Shown here: one piece after another, positions 1-5,562 of the stretch
Position numbering within the stretch: position 1 is the stretch's first letter
Layout of the letters: every line of letters starts with the position of its first letter
Source: Oscillospiraceae bacterium
GTDB taxonomy: Bacteria > Bacillota > Clostridia > WRCU01
Assembly (NCBI GenBank): GCA_009783805.1
Contig: WRCU01000030.1
Location: 1-10,109 of the forward strand
Length of the DNA stretch: 10,109 bases
Reading direction: 5' to 3'
Translations under genes and position numbers: made by a program
Notes under the pieces: model-generated
What the model saw: only the letters and a program-made list of their open reading frames with translations
Databases searched by the model: none
Told to the model about the DNA's origin: nothing

Positions 1-612
1 CACCGCCACCGTCACCGTGGAGGTGTGTATCCTACCGCTGGACTCCGTCGCGGGGACCCTCTGCACCCTGTGGACCCCGCTCTCGTGCTTGAGCCTGCTG
101 TACGCGCCGTTCGCCTCCACCGTGAAGACGATCTCCTTGTAGCCGCCAAGCTCGGTCTCGTTGGCGTTCACCACGTCCACCGTCCACCCGCTCTTCTCCG
201 CGTGCATGAAGTACATCCTGTATAGGACGCCGCAGAAGAGCGCCGCCTCGTCGCCCCCGGCCCCGGCCCTGATCTCCATGACGACGTTCCTGCCGTCGTT
301 GGGGTCCCTCGGGGTCAGCAAGGCCTTGAGCCTCCCTTCCAAAGCGGCGGCCCTTGGGCCCACCTCGTCCATCTCCTCCTTGATGAGGGCGGCCATCTCC
401 GCGTCCCCGCCTTCCTCCAGCAGGGCCCTGTCGTCATCAAGGACCTTGAGCAGCCCCGCGTACTCCCGGAAGGCCAGGACCATCCCCTCTATCGCCGCGT
501 GCTCCTTGGCGGCCTTCCTGTAAGCCTCCTGGTCGGAGAGCACCTTCGGGTCGCCCAGCATCAGGTTCAGCTCCTCGTATCTCCTGTCATACCCCTTGAG
601 GATCTCGGTCAC
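1..612 (-). CDS. prfA: Peptide chain release factor 1, N-terminal 204 residues (3' part beyond window)
   Basis: RF1 recognises UAA and UAG stop codons in the ribosomal A site and triggers release of the finished peptide. The reverse strand is open from a GTG at 612 to the left edge. Visible family signatures are EIRAGAGGDEA at residues 113-123 and HRVQRVPATESSGRIHTS near residues 182-199. The latter contains the stop-codon-reading tripeptide P187-A188-T189, which is typical of RF1; RF2 carries SPF. The GTG start is preceded by GGGGGAG with a 5-base spacer, and residue numbering agrees with the family from this start. Full-length RF1 is about 355-360 residues, so roughly 150 residues, including the catalytic GGQ loop, lie off the window. 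A leftward promoter lies just upstream and the neighbouring zinc-ribbon gene is divergent. Identity is secure; whether prmC follows cannot be seen. Confidence 0.96.
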   Translation of the reverse strand, partial: MTEILKGYDRRYEELNLMLGDPKVLSDQEAYRKAAKEHAAIEGMVLAFREYAGLLKVLDDDRALLEEGGDAEMAALIKEEMDEVGPRAAALEGRLKALLTPRDPNDGRNVVMEIRAGAGGDEAALFCGVLYRMYFMHAEKSGWTVDVVNANETELGGYKEIVFTVEANGAYSRLKHESGVHRVQRVPATESSGRIHTSTVTVAV

Positions 613-648
613 GTCGTCTCCCCCACGCGGAATTAGGCATATCAAATT

Positions 649-677
649 ATCATACGCCCAAAGGCGCCGCCATTCAA
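649..677 (-). promoter_or_regulatory. Sigma70-type promoter of prfA
   Basis: Read on the minus strand, TTGAAT (672-677) and TATGAT (649-654) are separated by exactly 17 bases. The predicted start of transcription is near 641-643, giving an untranslated leader of about 30 bases before the prfA GTG at 612. It lies back to back with the rightward promoter at 737-765, so the two units share one intergenic region. Confidence 0.65.
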
Positions 678-736
678 TCCTGACGCGCATGCCTATCCCC
701 CTGGGGGGAGGTACGGCGAAGGCGGCGAACGGACGG

Positions 737-765
737 TTGACACGCCCGTCCGGATTGGGTATCAT
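737..765 (+). promoter_or_regulatory. Near-consensus sigma70 promoter for the small zinc-ribbon gene and probably the tRNAs
   Basis: A perfect -35 TTGACA (737-742), a 17-base spacer and -10 TATCAT (760-765) match the housekeeping promoter consensus closely. Transcription should begin near 772-773, about 20 bases before the TTG start at 794. No equally good promoter was found before tRNA-Tyr, so this one may also supply the tRNA genes downstream. Confidence 0.75.
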
Positions 766-793
766 GTCAATCCATGAATGAGAGGTGAGGGAT

Positions 794-955
794 TTGGCGA
801 CTAAGCCACACCGGGGCAAGACCCTATGGACCGTACCCGCGAGGGGCAGGGGCACATGCCCCATATGCGGCTCCACGCGCATAAAGCTGCTGTACGACAA
901 GGCCGGCGAGGACGGGAAGAGCTCCAAGGTATGCAAGAAGTGCCGCGGCGCCTGA
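794..955 (+). CDS. 53-aa treble-clef/zinc-ribbon-like small protein of unknown function
   Basis: A very short basic protein with two CxxC knuckles: CPIC at residues 22-25 and CKKC at 47-50, separated by 21 residues. Such an arrangement usually binds one zinc ion and gives a small nucleic-acid- or ribosome-binding fold. The N-terminal part is Lys/Arg/Gly-rich (KPHRGK, then PARGRG just before the first knuckle), which suggests RNA or DNA contact. The TTG start at 794 is chosen because AGGTGA at 783-788 lies 5 bases upstream; an in-frame GTG at 785 would overlap that site and lacks its own. The gene has a near-consensus promoter and sits 43 bases before tRNA-Tyr, probably in the same transcript. 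It resembles short zinc-binding ribosomal or translation-associated proteins in size and charge, but I cannot name the family. Zinc-ribbon call is firm; function is not known. Confidence 0.8.
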   Translation: MATKPHRGKTLWTVPARGRGTCPICGSTRIKLLYDKAGEDGKSSKVCKKCRGA

Positions 956-998
956 GGCGGCCGGCTCCTGACGCATAGCCCATTTTTGCATAGCGGTT

Positions 999-1081
999 GG
1001 TGGGGTTCCCGAGTGGCCAAAGGGGGCAGACTGTAAATCTGTTGTCAGCCGACTTCGATGGTTCGAATCCATCTCCCACCA
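999..1081 (+). tRNA. tRNA-Tyr (anticodon GTA)
   Basis: A class II tRNA of 83 bases. The acceptor arm GGTGGGG pairs with TCCCACC (one G-U pair), and A1081 is the discriminator. The anticodon stem GCAGA/TCTGT encloses loop CTGTAAA with anticodon GTA at 1033-1035, and the T arm GATGG-TTCGAAT-CCATC is canonical. The long variable arm expected of bacterial tRNA-Tyr is present. The 3' CCA is not encoded and must be added enzymatically. Confidence 0.95.
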
Positions 1082-1088
1082 TATGCGT

Positions 1089-1115
1089 GACTCCCATTTC
1101 CCGTGAATGGGAGTT
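1089..1115 (+). terminator. Hairpin after tRNA-Tyr, possible terminator or processing signal
   Basis: ACTCCCATT (1090-1098) and AATGGGAGT (1106-1114) form a perfect 9-bp stem with a 7-base loop, extendable by one G-T pair. Only a weak T-rich stretch (ATGTTT) follows, so it may be an imperfect intrinsic terminator, or simply a 3' processing or stability element between the two tRNAs. The 74 bases from here to tRNA-Thr show no convincing promoter. Confidence 0.5.
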
Positions 1116-1189
1116 ATGTTTGGAAGCCAAGCCCCACCCCACGCGCCGGACGGCGCCGTGCGACCGTTGACGGCGGCGGCCGATCCCAC

Positions 1190-1261
1190 GCTACTGTGGC
1201 TCAATGGTAGAGCAGTGCACTTGTAATGCACAGGTTGTGGGTCCGATTCCCACCAGTAGCT
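1190..1261 (+). tRNA. tRNA-Thr (anticodon TGT)
   Basis: A 72-base class I tRNA. Acceptor GCTACTG pairs with CAGTAGC, and T1261 is the discriminator. The D arm contains GCTC...GAGC. The anticodon stem GTGCA/TGCAC encloses loop CTTGTAA with anticodon TGT at 1222-1224, which reads ACA. The T arm is GTGGG-TCCGATT-CCCAC. CCA is not encoded. The tRNA-Tyr/tRNA-Thr neighbourhood is a common bacterial arrangement, often with tRNA-Gly and tuf, which are not seen here. Confidence 0.95.
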
Positions 1262-1296
1262 TCGAACGGTTCCATGCGCCGCATAGGGGGGCCTTT

Positions 1297-1590
1297 ATGA
1301 GGAAGACAGTTTTCACGGTGACGTTGCTGGCCTTCGCGTTGGCGGCCATGCTGGCCCTTTCGTCCTGCTCCGGCGGATCGGGCCCGGATTGGGAGGCCAT
1401 AGAGGGGGCCCTGACGATGGCGCTCGAGGGCCGGATAACGGCCACTAGGGGCGCCATACTCATATACGAAGGTTTTTACCGCGACGTGGACATAGGCGAC
1501 GTCGAGGAGCTCATGGCGACGGTCTACATGGGTGACTGCGAGGAGGCGCAGCGCGTCCTGCAAGTCCTGAGGGCCCGATACGGCCGTTAG
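1297..1590 (+). CDS. Small secreted lipoprotein, 97 aa, function unknown
   Basis: The product begins with a bacterial lipoprotein signal peptide: basic MRK, a hydrophobic core (residues 5-21) and the lipobox L21-S22-S23-C24. Cys24 would be lipidated after signal peptidase II cleavage, leaving a mature protein of about 74 residues. Ser at +2 favours the outer membrane if the cell has one. The mature part begins with a short Gly/Ser linker and then looks helical, with acidic residues (DVDIGDVEELM), and contains one further Cys at residue 81. The ATG at 1297 follows AGGGGGG with a 5-base gap and puts the signal peptide at the exact N-terminus; longer in-frame readings would start inside tRNA-Thr and are not credible. 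It starts 35 bases after that tRNA and could be co-transcribed with it. No recognised family; lipoprotein call is strong. Confidence 0.85.
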   Translation: MRKTVFTVTLLAFALAAMLALSSCSGGSGPDWEAIEGALTMALEGRITATRGAILIYEGFYRDVDIGDVEELMATVYMGDCEEAQRVLQVLRARYGR

Positions 1591-1604
1591 GGCCTAGCCT
1601 GACC

Positions 1605-1625
1605 GCCGGCCCCCATAGTGCCGGC
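1605..1625. terminator. Weak GC-rich hairpin between two convergent genes
   Basis: GCCGGC occurs at 1605-1610 and 1620-1625 around a 9-base loop, in the gap between the convergent lipoprotein and zinc-ribbon genes. The place suits a shared terminator, but there is no T-run on either side and GCCGGC is self-complementary and common in GC-rich DNA. Confidence 0.25.
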
Positions 1626-1644
1626 TATCGCTTCGCGTCGGCCG

Positions 1645-1887
1645 CTATTCCTTAGCTTCCTCTTGGCTCTTGCCCTCGTCTGAGCTATTGCCCTCGTCTG
1701 AGCCCTTGGCCTCAGCCGCCCCCGCCGCCTCGGGGCCCTTCGGCGCCTTCCCCTTCGCGCCGGCCAACCCCACCTTGGAGCAATCGGGGCATTTGTTGAA
1801 CATGTTGAGCCGCTGCCCGCACTTCGGGCACGTCATCGCCTTCTTGGGCAAGCCGCTCTGGTTCCTCATGAAGTTGCCTTTGGCCAT
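1645..1887 (-). CDS. 80-aa zinc-ribbon protein with acidic Ala/Glu/Ser-rich tail
   Basis: Residues 1-36 form a compact zinc ribbon: CPKC at 20-23 and CPDC at 33-36, joined by a 9-residue loop. It is preceded by a basic stretch (MAKGNFMRNQSG, then LPKKAM). From residue 40 on the protein is low complexity, first Ala/Gly/Lys and then Asp/Glu/Ser with a repeated SDEG, so the tail is probably disordered. The ATG at 1887 is preferred because conserved-looking sequence begins there and a promoter fits upstream; the frame stays open to 2109, but that extension is GC-driven and crosses the promoter. No strong ribosome binding site precedes the ATG. Four-cysteine ribbons of this size commonly bind nucleic acid or proteins of the transcription or translation machinery. 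The function here is unknown. Confidence 0.72.
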   Translation of the reverse strand: MAKGNFMRNQSGLPKKAMTCPKCGQRLNMFNKCPDCSKVGLAGAKGKAPKGPEAAGAAEAKGSDEGNSSDEGKSQEEAKE

Positions 1888-1946
1888 GTCGCTAGGCACC
1901 GTCCCATCCGTCCGCTCGATTTCGGCGCCGCCGCGCCCGCCTAGGG

Positions 1947-1975
1947 AGTATATCCCAAAGCGCCGCCGCCCGCAA
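1947..1975 (-). promoter_or_regulatory. Sigma70-type promoter for the minus-strand zinc-ribbon gene
   Basis: On the minus strand, TTGCGG (1970-1975) and TATACT (1947-1952) are 17 bases apart. The -10 is good and the -35 moderate. The predicted transcript starts near 1940, giving a leader of about 50 bases before the ATG at 1887. Confidence 0.5.
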
Positions 1976-1976
1976 T

Positions 1977-1989
1977 CCGAACGGTTCGG
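1977..1989. promoter_or_regulatory. Palindrome abutting the -35 of the minus-strand promoter
   Basis: CCGAAC and GTTCGG are perfect inverted arms around a single G, directly upstream of the -35 box at 1970-1975. The position suits an operator or activator site, but a 6-bp-arm palindrome can occur by chance. The rest of 1888-2096 shows nothing beyond the two promoters. Confidence 0.2.
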
Positions 1990-2096
1990 CATCGTCGGCC
2001 CGAACGCGGGCCGCCGACCGCCGCGGCCCTCCCCCAACGACCCGCCCTCGACCGCTCCCGCCCACGGCCTGACGGCACCCGCGGCAGGCGCCCTCC

Positions 2097-2125
2097 TTGA
2101 CTCACCCATGGCTTGCGCTTATCTT
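2097..2125 (+). promoter_or_regulatory. Sigma70-type promoter of the TerB-ATPase-helicase operon
   Basis: TTGACT (2097-2102), a 17-base spacer and TATCTT (2120-2125) form a good promoter. The normal start point, 7-8 bases past the -10, falls on or next to the A of the ATG at 2133, so the transcript would have essentially no leader. Confidence 0.6.
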
Positions 2126-2132
2126 CGTAAGC

Positions 2133-4130
2133 ATGGACGATGGGGATGACGGGCTGTTCACCATAATCTTGGACGGGGAGCCCGAAAAGGGGGAGGCGAT
2201 ACCTTTAAGGTTCGCGCCCCCGGGCGACGTGGCGGCCAAGGTCGGCGCGCCTGACGGCCAGGGGCGGCGCGAGTCCCAGGCCATGCCCCAGGCGGCGCCC
2301 CATCCCTACCGGCCGATTGCCGTGCCGGCATTCCACGACCGGCCATCCGACGTACCTACTTCCTCCGACCGGCCATCCGACGTATCATCCTCTCCCGACC
2401 GGACTCCTACGGGACAGGCGTCCGTGGGCCAGGCCGAGTTGACGGAGCTCGACGTCACGGCCGACTACCTCGGGGGCCGCCGGATCCGGCCCACGGGCCT
2501 CCCGCCCGCGGGCGCGCCGTCCTCCGGCTCTTCCCCTTCGGTTGCGCCCCCCACCGACCCCGCCCCATCCGGCGCATACGCCCAGCGGCCGGCCGCGGCG
2601 GCCGGACAAGCGCCTCCCGACCTGTCGCGCAAGGGCATGCTCGCCGACATGCTGTCCCGCAGGGACCCATACCTGCGCCAAGGCGAGCCTACGTCCAAGC
2701 GCTTCCTCGAACTCGCCGCACTATATAAGGACAGGACCTCGCCGGACGCGGCGAAGGTCCCTTTCCTCAGCTTCTACCCCAGCTACGAGGTGATGAGCGA
2801 AAGCCAGCTCGAATGGTACTTCAACCTGCGAGCCAGGCTGAGGGCGGGCGACTACGCGGAGGCCGACCTATCGTACGTGTTCGTCTACCTGTACGAGCTC
2901 ATAAACCGCGTGCACGGCGACGACCCCTACGACGGCCTGAGGAGGATGGTCGGCGTTTGGTCCGCCTACCGCGGGACGTTCCCCGGGATCGACCGCTACC
3001 TCACCGACTGGGTGGGCGACTACCTGGCCTATTATGGGTGCGACCCCGGGGAGGCGTTCGCCTTGCTCCGGGAGGAAGGCCTATTCCTGCTCATGGGCGT
3101 TGACACGCTGCTCGACCATTACCTGAAGGGTGGCCTGCCCATCCCGGCCGAGCTCATGGCGAGGCTGAGCGACTATAAGTTCTATGAGAGCGACTTCATC
3201 AAGGGCGAGCATGGCGGGCTGTTCCTCGACAACGTGTCGGAGCTGCTCGCCAAGGTCAGGAATCTTAAGGGCAAGGCCGGCAAGGCGCCTTTTGACGAAG
3301 TCTCGACGCCCCAGCCGCCTCCGTTCCCAATCAGGAGGATCCCGTTCCAGAAGGCGATATTTTATAACCCGGAGGACAGGCGCCTCCCCGCATATCCCCT
3401 GTATGAGCGGCACAAGCCGCTGCGCTCGTTCGTCACGGCCTTGGCGAAGGGTTTCGAGAACGCGCTCCGCGTGCTGACCAAGTCAAAGGGGAGGCTGCGC
3501 GCCGTCGGCCTCAGCGATGAGATAGCCGCGCTCTGCGCCTCGCAGGCCAAGGAGGCGACGGACCCCGGCGCCGCGGCCAGACGGGTCGAGGTCACGATAG
3601 ACCGGGTCAGGCTGCTCGCCCTCATGAGGGAGTCCGACGAGGTGCGGGAAAGGCTCATCGAGGGGTTGCGCGACTACGAGGACCCTTTGGGCGGGGGCTT
3701 GGGGGCCGAGCCGGATCCCGACCGCTCCGGCTCCGAATCGGCGGGCGTGACGGACGCAGGGGCGGCCACCGGGTCGGGAGTCGATATGGCGGGCGGGATG
3801 GACTCCGGCGCGGGGCCCGAACCCGGCGGCGCGGAATCCGCTCCCATCGCGCCCGGCGGCGCCCGGCATGGCGACGCCGGGACGGCCCCATCCACGGGCG
3901 CGGTCGCGGGACCGTCCGACCTCATGTCCGCGCTGACCGAGACGCAAAGGCTCATATACCGCCATATAGCAGGCAAGGGCGGCGAAGCCATGGAGTCGGA
4001 CCTCGGCGCCTCATTCCCCGGGGTGCTCGTCGGCGCCGAGCTGGACCGCATCAACGACGCCGCGCTGGGGGCCGTCGGCGACCTCGCCCTGGGCTACGAG
4101 GGCGGCAAATGGTATATAATAGACGCGTGA
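2133..4130 (+). CDS. TerB-N / TerB-C domain protein, 665 aa
   Basis: The middle matches the TerB-N domain (about residues 185-400), with typical LSFYPSYEVMSESQLEWYF and LSYVFVYLYELINRV segments and a YRGTFPGIDRYL stretch. The C-terminal third matches TerB-C: a helical part with TIDRVRLLALMRESDEVRERL (486-506), then a winged-helix-like end (about 600-665) finishing in KWYIIDA. The central metal-binding TerB domain of tellurite-resistance proteins is not evident. Residues 30-165 and about 518-598 are Pro/Ala/Gly/Ser-rich and probably flexible; the second such stretch splits TerB-C. No signal peptide or membrane segment is seen, so it should be cytoplasmic. TerB-N/TerB-C proteins are proposed signalling or scaffold components of stress and phage-defence loci. 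It is first in an operon, 55 bases ahead of a BrxD-like ATPase. The ATG at 2133 is chosen because the in-frame TTG at 2097 is the -35 box. Domain call is confident; role is inferred. Confidence 0.88.
   Translation: MDDGDDGLFTIILDGEPEKGEAIPLRFAPPGDVAAKVGAPDGQGRRESQAMPQAAPHPYRPIAVPAFHDRPSDVPTSSDRPSDVSSSPDRTPTGQASVGQAELTELDVTADYLGGRRIRPTGLPPAGAPSSGSSPSVAPPTDPAPSGAYAQRPAAAAGQAPPDLSRKGMLADMLSRRDPYLRQGEPTSKRFLELAALYKDRTSPDAAKVPFLSFYPSYEVMSESQLEWYFNLRARLRAGDYAEADLSYVFVYLYELINRVHGDDPYDGLRRMVGVWSAYRGTFPGIDRYLTDWVGDYLAYYGCDPGEAFALLREEGLFLLMGVDTLLDHYLKGGLPIPAELMARLSDYKFYESDFIKGEHGGLFLDNVSELLAKVRNLKGKAGKAPFDEVSTPQPPPFPIRRIPFQKAIFYNPEDRRLPAYPLYERHKPLRSFVTALAKGFENALRVLTKSKGRLRAVGLSDEIAALCASQAKEATDPGAAARRVEVTIDRVRLLALMRESDEVRERLIEGLRDYEDPLGGGLGAEPDPDRSGSESAGVTDAGAATGSGVDMAGGMDSGAGPEPGGAESAPIAPGGARHGDAGTAPSTGAVAGPSDLMSALTETQRLIYRHIAGKGGEAMESDLGASFPGVLVGAELDRINDAALGAVGDLALGYEGGKWYIIDA
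2336..2402 (+). repeat. 30-bp tandem repeat, about 2.2 copies, inside the TerB-N gene
   Basis: A 19-base unit beginning CGACCGGCCATCC is identical at 2336-2354 and 2366-2384, and its first 7 bases recur at 2396-2402, a constant period of 30. It encodes a 10-residue repeat starting DRPSDV within the disordered N-terminal region. It is probably a slippage-prone linker repeat, and copy number could vary among strains. Confidence 0.75.
4110..4120 (+). promoter_or_regulatory. Possible internal -10 element at the end of the TerB gene
   Basis: TGGTATATAAT contains both a perfect TATAAT (4115-4120) and a TGnTATATA extended -10, about 65 bases before the ATPase start. No convincing -35 lies 16-18 bases upstream, and the bases also encode the conserved-looking C-terminus WYII. 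It may be a weak secondary promoter or coincidence. Confidence 0.25.
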
Positions 4131-4185
4131 CCCAAAAGGCGGCGCTCGCCGTGGCTTAATTGAAGAAACCGTTAAAGGACCATAC

Positions 4186-5511
4186 ATGGACGGAGTTCGG
4201 ATACCGAAGAGGATCACCGCCGCCCTGTTGAACTCCATTACCTCGGGCGTGACCCCGCGGCTGGGGATAGAGCACATAGCGGTGGGCAGGAAGAAGGAAG
4301 TGGAGGCCCTGCTGGGCGACCTGGAAAGCGTCGGCCAGGGCGGTTCCGTCTTCCGCTTCATCGTGGGCAGGTATGGGAGCGGGAAGAGCTTCCTCCTGCA
4401 GATCATCAGGACCTACGCCGTGGAGCGCGGCTACATAGTGGCCGACGCCGACCTCTCGCCCGAGAGGAAGCTCATCGGGGGGAACGGCGGCGGGCTGGCT
4501 ACCTACAGGGAGCTGATGAGGAGCATGTCCTCAAAGGTACGCCCGGACGGCGGGGCCCTCACGTCGGTAATCGACAGGTGGATAGACGGCATACGGGTAA
4601 GCCTCACGGAGGAGGGCGTGGCGGAAGCCGACATGCTCCCCCAAATGGAGAGGCGGATCTTCCTGGCCATCTCGGCCACCGAGGAGCTGGTGCACGGCTA
4701 CGACTTCGCGAAGGTCATGCAGGCCTATTGGCGCGGGTTCCAGCTTGGCGACGAACCCTTGCGCAACGCGGCCCTCAAGTGGGTCCGCGGGGAGTACTCG
4801 GTGAAGTCCGAGGCGGCCGCGGAGCTTGGTGTGCGGACCATCGTGACGGACGAGACGTGGTTCGACTACGTGAAGCTCATCGCGGCCTTCATCTCCGCGA
4901 TCGGGCATAAAGGCTTCCTCATGCTGCTCGACGAGGGCGTCAACCTGTACAAGATCACGAACACGGTCTCGCGCAACAACAACTACGAGAAGCTCCTTAA
5001 CATGTTCAACGACGCGATGCAGGGCAAGGCCAGGGGCCTAGGCGCCTACATGTGCGGCACGCCGCAGTTCGTGGAGGACATGCGCAGGGGCCTCTTCAGC
5101 TACGAGGCGCTCCGCACGCGGCTGGCCGGCAACCGCTTCCTCCGCGACGGCATGCGGGACATGCAGGGGCCGCTCATGTACCTGGAGAAGCTCACGCATG
5201 AGGAGATGCTGGTGCTGCTGCAGCGGGTACGCGCGGTGCACGGCATCCATTACGGGTATGAGTGCGCGGTGACGGACTCGGACCTCATCGGGTTCATGCA
5301 GCTGGTGGCCGACCGGCTCGGCGCGGACGAGCTGCTCACCCCGCGCGAGGTCCTACGCGACTTCGCCGGCATCCTCAACTACATGCGACAGGAGCCTGGC
5401 CGCGGCTTCGCCTCCCTGATAGGGGGCGACCTGCTCCTCAAGGCCCAGCGGGCCGCATTGGAGGAGGACGATGACGACGACGTGGCCGGGGCCGCGGAGT
5501 ACGTGTTCTGA
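4186..5511 (+). CDS. BrxD-like (DUF2791) P-loop ATPase, 441 aa
   Basis: An AAA-type ATPase of the DUF2791/BrxD family. Walker A is GRYGSGKS at residues 61-68 (Lys67), followed by an ADADLSPERKL segment (86-96) typical of the family. Walker B is FLMLLDE at 244-250 (Asp249-Glu250). GTPQF (291-295) fits sensor 1, and RLAGNRF (312-318) could supply an arginine finger. The C-terminal 100 residues are helical, and the tail has an acidic run (EEDDDDDD, 426-432). Its length is normal for the family. BrxD is an accessory ATPase of type 2 BREX, usually encoded beside the Lhr-type helicase BrxHI, just as here. AAAGGA lies 7 bases before the ATG. It probably forms an oligomeric, DNA-associated motor or loader working with the helicases downstream. 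The family call is confident; partnership is inferred from order. Confidence 0.88.
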   Translation: MDGVRIPKRITAALLNSITSGVTPRLGIEHIAVGRKKEVEALLGDLESVGQGGSVFRFIVGRYGSGKSFLLQIIRTYAVERGYIVADADLSPERKLIGGNGGGLATYRELMRSMSSKVRPDGGALTSVIDRWIDGIRVSLTEEGVAEADMLPQMERRIFLAISATEELVHGYDFAKVMQAYWRGFQLGDEPLRNAALKWVRGEYSVKSEAAAELGVRTIVTDETWFDYVKLIAAFISAIGHKGFLMLLDEGVNLYKITNTVSRNNNYEKLLNMFNDAMQGKARGLGAYMCGTPQFVEDMRRGLFSYEALRTRLAGNRFLRDGMRDMQGPLMYLEKLTHEEMLVLLQRVRAVHGIHYGYECAVTDSDLIGFMQLVADRLGADELLTPREVLRDFAGILNYMRQEPGRGFASLIGGDLLLKAQRAALEEDDDDDVAGAAEYVF

Positions 5512-5562
5512 AATGACGACGGGTCGGGGGGCGGGGTTCGCCGTGAAGGCTGAGGCAGCCGT

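Noticed and set aside
1167..1195. TTGACG with 17-base spacing as a promoter for tRNA-Thr
   Set aside because: The -10 position would fall inside the tRNA (GCTACT) and transcription would start within the mature RNA.
1204..1296. Extended start of the lipoprotein inside tRNA-Thr
   Set aside because: The signal peptide with lipobox begins exactly at 1297, where a ribosome site is present; upstream sequence is tRNA.
1263..1987. Ten-base palindromic word CGAACGGTTC at both 1263-1272 and 1978-1987 as a shared operator
   Set aside because: Ten-base matches are expected by chance in a window this size; the first copy overlaps no clear promoter.
1888..2109. N-terminal extension of the minus-strand zinc-ribbon protein to 2109
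   Set aside because: The extra 74 residues are Gly/Arg/Ala-rich GC-driven sequence and would run over the gene's own likely promoter at 1947-1975.
2097..2132. TTG at 2097 as start of the TerB-N gene
   Set aside because: The triplet is part of a well-spaced -35 box, no ribosome site precedes it, and the added residues do not resemble the rest of the protein.
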